Source: Rubrivivax sp.
Lineage (GTDB): Bacteria > Pseudomonadota > Gammaproteobacteria > Burkholderiales > Burkholderiaceae_C
DNA length: 51,506 bases
Assembly (NCBI GenBank): GCA_027485165.1
Contig: JAIXRN010000103.1
Span: forward strand, 1 to 51,506
Direction: 5' to 3'
Position 1 is the stretch's first letter; every line of letters begins with the position of its first letter. This document shows positions 10,201 to 18,634 of this stretch, in pieces. Position numbers and translations under genes: made by a program. The notes below the pieces were generated by a model. That model was not told the origin of the DNA, made no database searches, and was given only the letters and a program-made list of their open reading frames with translations.

Positions 10201-12537
10201 CATGGCGAGCGCTAGCTCCGCCATCTCCCGGCGGAAAGGCATTCGATTGCCGGCACCCAGCGTCTGCGGCGTCTTCGTCAGCCAGGTCTCGATGACCTTC
10301 GCGAGAGCGGATGAGACCAGACCAGCCAGTCGCTCACGCTGCGCGATGAGGAATCGGAGAACTGGCGGCCAGCGCCCGAACACAATCGAACGGTCGTGAG
10401 ATTCCAGGTACAAGCCGATCGCCGCACTCAATCGCAAGTCACGGCTGGACGGCACGGTGGAGATGTGGTGGAAGCGGAGAAGCAGGCGGGTGAAGTGTTT
10501 CTGGCCGTCGCCAAGCAAGAGGTCGACGCGTTCGGTCAGGAAACGTTCGGCGTCAGGGTCCAAACAAAGCGCATCAAGAAGTATGTCGCCTGCCAGCTCG
10601 TGCCTCGCGGCCTCCGCGGCGCCAAACGCGACGTCCCACGCCGTCTCAGCCTCAACCCGCTGTCGCAGTAGGAACTGGCCCAGCATCCTGATCGCATTCG
10701 TCCAAAGCGGATTGCCAGCCAGGGCTGCCCACTGGGAGGTGTGCATCCAAATCTGCTTCAGGAACTGGAAGCGCGCCCAGTCAGCCGCGAGATCGTGCTC
10801 AAACTCTATCCGATTGGTCCGCTCGTTCAGGCGCAGCGGAAGCTCCCCTGGCCGTGCGGTGAACGTCAAGATGTCCACAGGCTCCAAGTCGGTCAGCGCG
10901 AAACTGCGCTCAAACGATGCCTCTCTCCGGCCAAAGCGCATCATCAGCGCCTGCACGTCAGCGCGGTCCTTCGTCCAGTATTTCCAAAGTCGGTCGGCGA
11001 TAGCGGTATGAGACGCCAGCTCGCCTGCGCCTGACCCCAGCGCAGCACCTGCCTTGGTCACCCAAGCCAGCGCCCGCAAGTTCGTCAGCGCCGCAATGGT
11101 GTCGTCATGTCCCACCAGCCAGCCCAGGGTAGGCGACGGCAGAAGCGCCAACTTCACGGCATCGCTCTCAAGCGCCTCGATCTCCACCAGATGGGCCTTC
11201 CGCCCGCCGAGCATCGTCTCTTCGCCTTCCACCCAACTCTGCGTCTGCGTGACGACGACCACCCGCCATGCACGCCCGGCGTCATTCGACAGAATGGCTT
11301 GAAGCAACTGGCGGATGACGACGAACTCTCCAGCCTCGATGCGTTCTGCAGAGTCGATGACCAGTACGTTCCGTGACTTCACCGTGGCGTTCAGCACGAG
11401 GGAAAGCTCGTGCGCCAAGGGAAGGCTGCTGCGGCGGGCCGCGCTTAGCGCAGTCTTCAGGTGCTCCGGGCCAAACCACACCTGGTTCCAGGATGTGAAC
11501 TCGCCGTCCAGAACCAACTTGACCAACGACGACTTGCCCGAGCCCGACTCACCGAAAACCACTGTGATCGGGCTGTCAGTTATGGCTGCTCGAAGTAACG
11601 TTTTCTCCACTGCACGGGGCACCGAGTAGCCCGAGGGCAGTTCGGTCTCTATGCGCGCCTTGTGGTCCGTCGTGATGTTGGAGAGCGTTTCCCAGTCGCG
11701 CTCGAAGTCCGGATGGTGGCGAAGGCCGAACTCGCCGCGAAGTGACGCCAACAGGTTCTGGACTGTGATGGTTCCGCTACGCAGGCGAACATCTTTCGCG
11801 ATGTTCACGAGCTCCCGCCACAGAGCTTGCCCCTCTCCATGATCGCCAGATGCCAGTAAGCTGCGGCACCGAGCGATAGCCTGCGTTTCGGTCTCCGAGT
11901 GCGCAAACTGCAGGTCGGTAGGCAGGACATGCAGACGGCGGATGAGCTCGATGGTCTCCTCGTCAGAGGCGCCGATTGGCTTCTGAACGCTGTCGAAGAC
12001 CGTCGACTGACTCCTGTTGCTGCGTATACGCCTCATAGCAAGCACGATGTCCGTGCCGCTGCATGCGTTCTTCACTTCGCGCCACGCCGGGTCGAACGCT
12101 TGATGCGTACCGAGCGTGACCAAGGCCAGCCCGTCGGCCACACGGTTGAATGGCCCTTGGTGGTCGCGCCACTGCTCCCAAGCGCGCGTAACGAAATCGC
12201 CTGGGAGGCCGGCTGCGGACACCTGCAGGTTGCCCTTCACCGATATCGCCAGCCGCCGTGGCCCGCCCGTAGTAGCCTGAGACGTCAGCAGCAGGTCGTC
12301 AATACGCCAACCCAAGGTCGAGACTTGAGCTTGCACCTGCGAGACGACGCCGCCTATTCCCGGTGCGTGCTCACCCGATAGTGCCTTGACCAATTGCCAG
12401 GCACTCGCCAGGTCCTCGAGTTCGAACCCTGCACCGCTCGTCGACCGGAGTGTCGGGGGCTCGACTCTTGCGCGGGCAGCACGAGGCGATCTCGGCTTCG
12501 GTGTCTTTCTAGCTTGAGCCATGGGCTTGAGAGTCAT
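7252..12537 (-). CDS. Giant predicted nuclease/P-loop NTPase protein, 1761 aa
   Basis: The first 30 residues are basic and proline-rich. A PD-(D/E)xK-like region follows: G-F-E-L-E-D at 37-42, GWRIDDLLL at 76-84 and RLAISVKGN at 95-103. The NTPase domain has Walker A FGESGSGKSS at 328-337, Walker B VLVIDSAERI at 391-400 and a sensor-like VVVVTQTQSW at 427-436. More than 1300 residues of unrecognised, tryptophan-rich helical sequence follow. The ATG at 12537 overlaps the mrr stop (ATGA, 12534-12537), so translation is probably coupled. Its layout parallels the next gene (1273 aa), but the two are not close copies. It could be an Avs-like sensor nuclease or a new family; no precise family name can be given by eye. 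Confidence 0.75.
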   Translation of the reverse strand: MTLKPMAQARKTPKPRSPRAARARVEPPTLRSTSGAGFELEDLASAWQLVKALSGEHAPGIGGVVSQVQAQVSTLGWRIDDLLLTSQATTGGPRRLAISVKGNLQVSAAGLPGDFVTRAWEQWRDHQGPFNRVADGLALVTLGTHQAFDPAWREVKNACSGTDIVLAMRRIRSNRSQSTVFDSVQKPIGASDEETIELIRRLHVLPTDLQFAHSETETQAIARCRSLLASGDHGEGQALWRELVNIAKDVRLRSGTITVQNLLASLRGEFGLRHHPDFERDWETLSNITTDHKARIETELPSGYSVPRAVEKTLLRAAITDSPITVVFGESGSGKSSLVKLVLDGEFTSWNQVWFGPEHLKTALSAARRSSLPLAHELSLVLNATVKSRNVLVIDSAERIEAGEFVVIRQLLQAILSNDAGRAWRVVVVTQTQSWVEGEETMLGGRKAHLVEIEALESDAVKLALLPSPTLGWLVGHDDTIAALTNLRALAWVTKAGAALGSGAGELASHTAIADRLWKYWTKDRADVQALMMRFGRREASFERSFALTDLEPVDILTFTARPGELPLRLNERTNRIEFEHDLAADWARFQFLKQIWMHTSQWAALAGNPLWTNAIRMLGQFLLRQRVEAETAWDVAFGAAEAARHELAGDILLDALCLDPDAERFLTERVDLLLGDGQKHFTRLLLRFHHISTVPSSRDLRLSAAIGLYLESHDRSIVFGRWPPVLRFLIAQRERLAGLVSSALAKVIETWLTKTPQTLGAGNRMPFRREMAELALAMARTVQVEKGHGVMYLTREPLLYTAPLAGAADLPTEVGNWALELAGRREVDADVKRRVAEVQLLKAKEHAQRLKDDAEYKTRHEKRERIPISLGSFRKRLPPWPLGASEKVDMEFRTACIKENGIQSLMRAQPELAAEVLLALTIEDQPEREYASSRSEMDLGLEYTHDAYPTAFWKSPFFPFFQLAPETALASLISLVNFCTERWAAEVMKERTGGVPRVTLLFPDGTQKTFLGWWKVFGWPQSNDSMRSGSLFCALDALERWLTQRLDAGQDISAEVDRLFREGNSAALVSVLVNVAKFRPSLLTGPLAALLTFPNLFHWDSVRVEQIGYNFIGWSWARGGQAIFDFARDWTLAPHRQRKFLDVVVELLLADNDVAQHLQALLPTWTLPEDPKQALEFKLLLAQLNLANYRSVTDPATGTETQRLVIPDDLRHEVQSWQTDSAPSLAYLLVPEKCEKRLRADQPLTEDEAAYLFRLLQECEAGAIGEDEDAKSRCRLAAAGTLVALGGAWLAQNLGPQKHALEVVRESLAAVASTGAGIRSRRVGGLRDDMTCIVYAVMHRWLVEADGAQEWEAAVLRLMTSGDNRATAVLVSVAYANREQLGTAWWRLLQAGLFWSGLIMLAPQHGESDDAEGVWDVWLERLRRFPLRGPKATPDDLDFGRIAAGQGRLSFQRQLRLYNTGDKAWRGEPQRERVGSLERHFLGVLFNWLIEGSGTGSHDLDMRLALRIWDYEATRGKAHAKQEYGEYELPSQHLGYDTLGKLAALAIAAPAGTGRVAWEPVLSHGPAAHYALGHFIRELFFRLRKGDDPESFERVWRDVAEYGLAAEWSQPGLWFYGEGLIGDLLGFGSEDALAGLKPGAAQRMKDVYDRWAATHLGRDEDCVTRYCHFLTTDFGAPLRLDGLRWLATMLKAGGSSSRWYREGTGDALMGLVATALSADARDLSHDAEGRQAVVEIAAALAAKGIPAALALQERVRQLRS

Positions 12538-13466
12538 GCCTCGAAAAAGTCCTCGTCCACCTTCTTCAGATGCAGCACGTCCTCATCACGGCAGCCCACG
12601 TTGTAGCGAATCATCAGCCGCGAGAGCTGCAGGCCGTCGATCAGCACGATGCGTGATCCGAGACCCCGTGCGGTGTCAATCGCTGGCTGGCTGAACGCCG
12701 AAGTCGTGACGAAGATTCCCTTGTGGGCCTTCTTCAGGCTCAGGGCGCCATAGAAGTCGCGGATCGCGCCGGCCCCAATGTTGTTGCCCTCGGCGTAGCG
12801 CTTGGCCTGGACGAAGATCTGGTCGACGCCGAGCGGGTCCTGGTCGATGACGCCATCGACGCCGTCGTCACCGCTCTGGCCCAGCGCACGGCCGGCCTCT
12901 TCCGAGGTGCCGCCGTAGCCCATGGCCAGCAGCAGCTCGACGATCAGCTTCTCGAAGAATGCCGGCGTGGCCTTGCGCACGCGGTCCAGCAGGTCGGCCG
13001 CCAAGGCGCCGGTGATCGCGCTGTGGGCCTTGCGCAGGGCCTCGTCCGGGGTCTCGGTGCCGAACTGTGCGCTGACGGGTGCTGACACCTGCGCTGGCGC
13101 TGCGGCGGTGGTGCCATCGGCCTCGTTGACCTTGGCCTTGAAGTCCTGGAACTCCTTGAACTGGTCGAGGTAGGCGTTGTTGATCGTGGCCGTGGTGTCC
13201 GCCAGCGCGGCCTGGCCGCGCTGGGTGATGCGGTAGTAGCCCCGGCGGGTGCCTTCGGCCAGGCCCGCCTTGACCAGGTAGGTCTTGGCCCAGTGCACAC
13301 GATTGGCGAACATGGTTTGCTTGCCGCTGGGCAGCAACTGCGCGCGTTCATCCAGCGTCAGGCCCAACTTGTCGGCGAGCTGCTCGACGGCGTCACCGAT
13401 CTTGGTCTCGCCAGCCGCCGCGCACGCCAAGACGGGGCGCATGAGGGTCTGGTAGTCGGGAATCAT
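12534..13466 (-). CDS. mrr: Mrr-type (type IV-like) restriction endonuclease, 310 aa
   Basis: Classical two-part Mrr. An N-terminal winged-helix domain spans residues 1-90 and contains WAKTYLVKAGLAEGTRRGYYRIT. A linker follows, then the nuclease: FFEKLIVELLLAMGYGG (170-186), GQSGDDGVDGVI (196-207) and FVQAKRYAEG (218-227). The catalytic D-x(n)-QxK residues are intact. Mrr enzymes cut DNA carrying foreign methylation. The ATG overlaps the hsdS stop, and its own stop overlaps the start of the 1761-aa giant, so it sits mid-operon and is not a stray gene. Having a methylation-dependent nuclease behind a type I methylase is odd; it implies that the two recognise different modifications or that Mrr is controlled. 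Confidence 0.88.
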   Translation of the reverse strand: MIPDYQTLMRPVLACAAAGETKIGDAVEQLADKLGLTLDERAQLLPSGKQTMFANRVHWAKTYLVKAGLAEGTRRGYYRITQRGQAALADTTATINNAYLDQFKEFQDFKAKVNEADGTTAAAPAQVSAPVSAQFGTETPDEALRKAHSAITGALAADLLDRVRKATPAFFEKLIVELLLAMGYGGTSEEAGRALGQSGDDGVDGVIDQDPLGVDQIFVQAKRYAEGNNIGAGAIRDFYGALSLKKAHKGIFVTTSAFSQPAIDTARGLGSRIVLIDGLQLSRLMIRYNVGCRDEDVLHLKKVDEDFFEA

Positions 13467-14671
13467 GAAACCGCCTCTTCCGTTTCGTAGACGGCAGCGG
13501 CAACCCCGTCGGCCGCGAAGGTACGCGTGAGTAGGGCATTAAATGTTGCCGCCGCCTTCTGCAGCGCCAGGGCCTGCTGCACTTGGATCGACTGCGCTGC
13601 TTCAGCGTGCCGCGCGAAGGCTCTCTGAACGTCCAGGGGCGGCACCGGAACACGGAGCGTCTTTATCATTCCCAAGTTAAGGTTGGCTTGATTGCCGCCA
13701 CGACCCATGGCCCGTAGTCGCTCGTACTGCATCCTCAGCATCTCGAACAAGAAGGACTGGTTCACCTTTTCGCTGGGCAATATGGCAGCACACGCCTGAT
13801 TGGTGGCCGCGGGGATCTTGAGCATGCCTGCACGACCTCGTGTCTGGCCCTGTCCATACATTGCGATGAGGATCGTGCCAGCAGGGAACACCTTGCAGTT
13901 CGTCTCCGAGACAGCCAACTCAGTTATGCATTCTTCAGCCTGGTGAATCGCGCCGACGCTCACCTCACCCGTCTTGACCCAAGGAACTGTTCCCCCTTCG
14001 TAGTAAGACCGAACTTCGCGCCTGGGGGTTGCGCCAGTCCCGACGGTGCAAAGCTCTGCTACCGGCCGTTCCGGCCAGGCCTTCGGGTTCCTTGCCGGTT
14101 CGCCGAACATGTCCACGAAGATCGCGGGAATCAGTTCAGCGGCCTTCTGCTGGGCCTGGCGGCGCAAGCGGACGATGCCTTCGGCGCGTGAAAGGAGGTC
14201 GACGATGCGCCGCTGCTCGTCGAGACTGGGCAGGGGCAGGCCCTGATCCAGGACCTGGGAATCCGTCACTGCCGGGTAGAGCGCCCCGGCAACCAGCCCG
14301 GCCAGAGCATCCACGAACCGTTGCGAGCGCGCGAAGTAAAAAAGGTACTCAGGCAGTGCCCGGCTCGGCATGGCCCGAAGCACACAGAAACCCGTGCTGC
14401 CGACTTGCCCATCAAGTTCGCTCGGAACGAGCGCTACAGCGTTCAGGTTCGGCCGAACCGTCGAGACCAGAACATCATTGGCCCTAAGCAGCTTGCGCGC
14501 ACGGCTCGGTGCCTCAGATCCCAAGAGCAACCTGGCGCCGTTGATGATCTTTTGCTGGTTGTCGATGGCAGAGACATCGACGTAGGTGAACTCGTCGTCA
14601 GGCTGCACCGCCGGATTGCGTGTGCCCGTCGACTTCTCGACGACGTCGCGCAGTGATCCGACTCTGGTCAT
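13463..14671 (-). CDS. hsdS: Type I restriction-modification specificity subunit HsdS, 402 aa
   Basis: HsdS gives the type I complex its DNA sequence specificity. Two target-recognition halves can be seen, about residues 1-160 and 190-360. Each is followed by a conserved helical spacer: the first contains EQQRRIVDLLSRAEGIVRL-like sequence (about 150-175), the second VPPLDVQRAFARHAEAA near 340. VGTGATPRR and GRGGNQANLNL in the second half are typical for recognition domains. Length is normal. Its start overlaps the hsdM stop and its stop overlaps the mrr start, both by ATGA. The target sequence cannot be read from the protein. Confidence 0.9.
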   Translation of the reverse strand: MTRVGSLRDVVEKSTGTRNPAVQPDDEFTYVDVSAIDNQQKIINGARLLLGSEAPSRARKLLRANDVLVSTVRPNLNAVALVPSELDGQVGSTGFCVLRAMPSRALPEYLFYFARSQRFVDALAGLVAGALYPAVTDSQVLDQGLPLPSLDEQRRIVDLLSRAEGIVRLRRQAQQKAAELIPAIFVDMFGEPARNPKAWPERPVAELCTVGTGATPRREVRSYYEGGTVPWVKTGEVSVGAIHQAEECITELAVSETNCKVFPAGTILIAMYGQGQTRGRAGMLKIPAATNQACAAILPSEKVNQSFLFEMLRMQYERLRAMGRGGNQANLNLGMIKTLRVPVPPLDVQRAFARHAEAAQSIQVQQALALQKAAATFNALLTRTFAADGVAAAVYETEEAVS

Positions 14672-16290
14672 GCCGCTTCGCCTAGTGCCAGTCTCAGCGC
14701 TTCCACCTCTTCCGCGATCTCGGTCTCGATGGCGGCCAGCTCGCTCAGCAGCTCACGCGGGTCCTGGTGTGCCGCCTGCACCTGGCTCATCGGCCGGTAG
14801 CGGCTGGCCGAGAGGTTGAAGTCGTTGGCTCGCAGCGCGGCGGTGTCTGCGAACCACCATGGGGCATCCCACTCGGCCTTGGAGTCGCGCTCGCTCCATG
14901 CCTTGAGCCTGGCCTCGCGGTCGCGGTAGGCCGCCGCCAGGCCGGGCATGTCGTCGGCCTCGACCGGCGTGTCGTGGTTGGCGTCCATCTTGTAGCCGTC
15001 GTTGTCGGCGTGCAGGAACATGACGTTCTCGGTCTTGCCACCCCGGCGGAAGAACAGCACTGAGGTCTTCACGCCCGAATAGGGCTGGAAGACGCCGCCG
15101 GGCAGGCTCATCACCGCTTCGACACGGTTGTTTTCGATGAGCTGTCGCCGCAGTTCCTTGTGCGCGCCGGTGGAGCCGAAAAGCACGCCCTCGGGCACGA
15201 TGACGCCGCAGCGGCCACCCGGGCGCAGGCTGTCCATCATGTACTTCATGAACAGCAGCTCGGTCGCCGTGCTGGTACCGATCTTCACGTCGTCGACGAT
15301 GCGGTCCTTGTCCACGCGCCCAGAGAACGGCGGGTTGGCCAGCACGACGTGGTAGCCCTCTTGCGGCAGGCCCAGCTCTGCCTTGCGCTCGTTGTCGAAG
15401 CTAGTGGTCAGCACGTTGCGCAGCAGCACGCGCACATTGGGCAGGCCGCGCAGCGTGAGGTTCATCGTAGCCAGACGGATCATCTTCGGGTCGACGTCGT
15501 TGCCGAAGAAGGTCTTGTTCTGGATAGCCGAGAGTTGCGTGCCCGACAGCTTGTCGCCCAAGCCGCGCGCTTGCATCTTGCCGTCGATCTCAACGTGCTG
15601 GATGGCGCTGGGCGACGAGTTGGTCAGCCGAATGTGGTTGTAGGCCGCCACCAGAAAGCCCGCAGTGCCGGCAGCAGGGTCGTAGACGGTCTCGCCGACC
15701 TTGGGGTCGACCATCTCGACGATGGTGCGGATGACGTGGCGCGGTGTGCGGAACTGGCCCAGCTCGCCGGCCTGCCGGATCTGCCGCAGCACGTGCTCGA
15801 ACAGGTCCCCCTTGGTGTCGGCGTCAGACCGATCCAGGCGCAGGCCGTCAACCAGGGTCACGACCTGGGTCAGTACGGTGGGCTCGTCGATGACCAGACG
15901 CGCGCCGTGCATGAAGTTGACGGCCGAGCGGCTGGCCACCTCGGTAAAGAACGGGAAGACCTCTTCCCGTAGGAAGCGCACCAGCGGCTCACCGGACAGG
16001 CCGGTGGCCCACACCGACCAGCGGAAGCGGTCCTTCGGGATGGTGGTCTCGCCCTTGGAGGGCGCGTTGAGCGGGTTCTTCAACGTCCAGAAGCCGTCGA
16101 ACATGCTGGTGTACGGCTGCTTCAGCACCTTGGCGCGCGCCTGGTTCTCGGCGTCGATGCCCTCCACCACGTAAAAGAAGAACAGGAAGGCCAGTTGCTC
16201 GGCGTTGCTCACCGGGTCGGGGTAGCCGCCGCCGAAAAGATAGTTGCGGATCGCGTCGACATCGCGCCGCATCTCGGGGGTCAAAGGCAT
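14668..16290 (-). CDS. hsdM: Type I restriction-modification DNA methyltransferase HsdM, 540 aa
   Basis: This is an N6-adenine methyltransferase using S-adenosylmethionine. An N-terminal HsdM helical domain (1-150) is followed by the catalytic domain, with motif I DPAAGTAGFL at 204-213 and motif IV NPPF at 319-322. GELGQFRTPRHVIR (175-188) is the usual segment before motif I. The protein is full length and intact. It lies 23 bp downstream of hsdR and overlaps hsdS. It should methylate the host at the sites chosen by HsdS. Confidence 0.95.
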   Translation of the reverse strand: MPLTPEMRRDVDAIRNYLFGGGYPDPVSNAEQLAFLFFFYVVEGIDAENQARAKVLKQPYTSMFDGFWTLKNPLNAPSKGETTIPKDRFRWSVWATGLSGEPLVRFLREEVFPFFTEVASRSAVNFMHGARLVIDEPTVLTQVVTLVDGLRLDRSDADTKGDLFEHVLRQIRQAGELGQFRTPRHVIRTIVEMVDPKVGETVYDPAAGTAGFLVAAYNHIRLTNSSPSAIQHVEIDGKMQARGLGDKLSGTQLSAIQNKTFFGNDVDPKMIRLATMNLTLRGLPNVRVLLRNVLTTSFDNERKAELGLPQEGYHVVLANPPFSGRVDKDRIVDDVKIGTSTATELLFMKYMMDSLRPGGRCGVIVPEGVLFGSTGAHKELRRQLIENNRVEAVMSLPGGVFQPYSGVKTSVLFFRRGGKTENVMFLHADNDGYKMDANHDTPVEADDMPGLAAAYRDREARLKAWSERDSKAEWDAPWWFADTAALRANDFNLSASRYRPMSQVQAAHQDPRELLSELAAIETEIAEEVEALRLALGEAA

Positions 16291-16313
16291 CAGTGCTTCT
16301 CTTGTCTCGTGGG

Positions 16314-18488
16314 TCAGGACGGTGCGCGCGGCTGCACGCCGGGGTCTGGTTGTGAGGGGTCAGCGTCGCCGAACACAGTAGCGCTGAGCGATTCGAGGAT
16401 GTCGTCCAGCGCCTCGGTGCCGCCAAAGACGCGCAGAGCCTCGGGCAGGCCGCCCATCAGCGTGAAGGGTGGAAAAGCGAAGTGCCCCGCGGTGAACTCG
16501 TCCCAGGTGTCGGCGTTGGCGCGGAGCTGGCTGCCGACGGTGCGCAGCCAGCGCTCTTGGTCGGGCGTGAATTCCTCTTCGCGGGCCAGGATCCAGGCCT
16601 CGAAGCGGGCGCCGACCTGTTCCTGTTGCTGCTCGCTGGCTTCGGGGAAGACCAGGTTGCCGTCTTCGTCCACCGTCACCCAGGCGCGGGTGTTGGGGTC
16701 GATCTGGTCGTCGACATCCAGGGACAGCAGCTTCCGCGGCTCGTTGTAAGGCCGCGGCTTGCGCTCCATGACGAGGCCGCCCTCGCCTGCGGCTTCGTCG
16801 TCACCGTGGTAGTCGGTGACGCCGACGAAGTCGAACATCGTGAAGACCGGCTTGCCCTTGGCCTTGCGGGTGCCGCGCCCGCGCATCTGCTGGTACAGGA
16901 TGGTCGAGCGGGTGAAGCGTGCGAAGACCAGGCTGACCACCTCGGGGCAGTCGAACCCGGTGTCGAGCATGTTCACCGAGACCAGGATCTGCGGGAACGG
17001 CTCCTTCTTGAAGCGCTTGATCTTGGTCATGCCGTCGACCGTGTCGTCGTCGCCCATGCCGGAAACCACGTAGTCGGCGTAGCGCAACTCGGGCGATGAC
17101 TTCTGGTCGGCGAAGGCCTGGTCGAACATGTTGGCCAGTGTCTCGGCGTGGCGCTTGGTGACGGCGAAGACGATCACCTTGCCCAGCAGCGGCTTGCGCA
17201 GCACGCCCTTGGCGTCGAGGTAGCCGTTATCAATGACCTGGCGGAACTCACGGACCATGGCGCGGTTGCGCTCCGGGATGGTGATCTTGCGTTCGAGGGC
17301 CGCCGGGTCGATGGTGATGCTGTCGGTCTTCTTGGGCTCGCGGCGCTTTTTGTTCGCCGCAGCTTCTTCCTCAAACAGCTTCTCCAACTCTGTCCTGGTG
17401 TCTGCGTCCATCGCCGACCAGTCCAGCTCGTCGCGCGTTACCTCGAAGCCGCCTTCCGCCGCCGTCTTGACGGTCTTGGCCTTGTAGATCTGGTAAGGCA
17501 CGAGGTAGCCCTCGCGGATGGCGTCCTTCATCTTGTAGCTGAAGGTGGGCCGGTCGACTTCGAAGAAGCGCAGTGTGTCGCGGATGGCGAGCTTGTCCTC
17601 GTGGTCGCCGATGGCGGTTTCATCGGCAACGCACGGCGTGGCTGTGAGGCCCACCTGCACGCCGTCGAAGTGCTTGAGCACTCCGCTCCACTTGCCGTAG
17701 ATTGAGCGGTGGCACTCGTCGGAGATTAGCAGGTCGAAGTAGCCGGCCGAGTACTGGCTGTAGATGTTCACCATGCTCTGCAGCGTGGTGATGGTGATGC
17801 GCTTTTCGTCCTGGAAGCGGCGCCCGGCGCGAAGCACGTAGGCCGGGAAGTCGCTCAGGTGTTCGGCGAAGGCGTCTTCGGTCTGCTTGGCCAGCGGGAT
17901 GCGGTCGACGAGGAAGAGGACACGGGTGATCGCGCCGGCCTCGAACAGGCGCTTGATGAAGGCGGCGGCCGTCCGGGTCTTGCCGGTGCCGGTGGCCATC
18001 TCGACCAGGAGCTTGCGGCGCCCGGCCTGGATCTCTCGGCACAGGGCGTCAATGCAATCGGTCTGGTAGTCACGCTCGACGATGTGCTTGTCGATCTCGA
18101 CCGACAGCACGTTGCGCTTCACTTGGGCGGTGGCAGCACGCCGCTCCAGGTCTCCCTGGGAAAAGAAGGTCTTGACCAGACGCGGGAAGGCTTCGGTCTG
18201 CCACTCCCAGAAGCGGATCTCGTTGCCGTTGGCCAGGAAGATGTACGGGACCTTGAGCTGGGCGGCGTAGGCCTTGGCCTGGTCCTCGGCTTCGGCCGGG
18301 TTGATGGCCGCCTTCTTGGCCTCGACGACGGCCAGGGACCGGCCATTGCGGTCGCACAGCACGTAGTCGGCCTTGGTGCGGTCGGGCAGCACGTACTCGA
18401 AGCGCACGGCGTTCGTGTTCGTGATCTCCCAGCCCTGGTCACGGAGCTGGGCGTCGATCTTGACGCGCGAGAACGCTTCATTGGTCAT
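16314..18488 (-). CDS. hsdR: Type I restriction-modification restriction/translocase subunit HsdR (EcoEI type), 724 aa
   Basis: HsdR translocates and cuts unmodified DNA. From residue 1: a PD-(D/E)xK nuclease (Asp41, then VVEAKK at 54-59), Walker A EMATGTGKT at 163-171, the DEAD-type box ISDECH at 255-260, LTATP at 281-285 and the late helicase motif QMRGRGTR. The C-terminal region fits the EcoEI-type R subunit. I chose the ATG at 18488 (MTNEAFSR) because GGGGGAGGGTGGGA lies just upstream; the frame stays open for 28 more codons, but these look non-coding. It is the first enzyme gene of the operon, 146 bp after the XRE gene. Confidence 0.93.
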   Translation of the reverse strand: MTNEAFSRVKIDAQLRDQGWEITNTNAVRFEYVLPDRTKADYVLCDRNGRSLAVVEAKKAAINPAEAEDQAKAYAAQLKVPYIFLANGNEIRFWEWQTEAFPRLVKTFFSQGDLERRAATAQVKRNVLSVEIDKHIVERDYQTDCIDALCREIQAGRRKLLVEMATGTGKTRTAAAFIKRLFEAGAITRVLFLVDRIPLAKQTEDAFAEHLSDFPAYVLRAGRRFQDEKRITITTLQSMVNIYSQYSAGYFDLLISDECHRSIYGKWSGVLKHFDGVQVGLTATPCVADETAIGDHEDKLAIRDTLRFFEVDRPTFSYKMKDAIREGYLVPYQIYKAKTVKTAAEGGFEVTRDELDWSAMDADTRTELEKLFEEEAAANKKRREPKKTDSITIDPAALERKITIPERNRAMVREFRQVIDNGYLDAKGVLRKPLLGKVIVFAVTKRHAETLANMFDQAFADQKSSPELRYADYVVSGMGDDDTVDGMTKIKRFKKEPFPQILVSVNMLDTGFDCPEVVSLVFARFTRSTILYQQMRGRGTRKAKGKPVFTMFDFVGVTDYHGDDEAAGEGGLVMERKPRPYNEPRKLLSLDVDDQIDPNTRAWVTVDEDGNLVFPEASEQQQEQVGARFEAWILAREEEFTPDQERWLRTVGSQLRANADTWDEFTAGHFAFPPFTLMGGLPEALRVFGGTEALDDILESLSATVFGDADPSQPDPGVQPRAPS

Positions 18489-18634
18489 CCCGTTCCCACC
18501 CTCCCCCTGTGGTGCATGCCTTGCTGTCGGCGCTCTGCGCCAATTGGCACCGTGACGCAGGCCTCGCTGCAACCGCGGCCAATGGGCTACTAGCCAGTAT
18601 TCGGCGAGCCGCCATGAAATGCTACACGGTAGCT

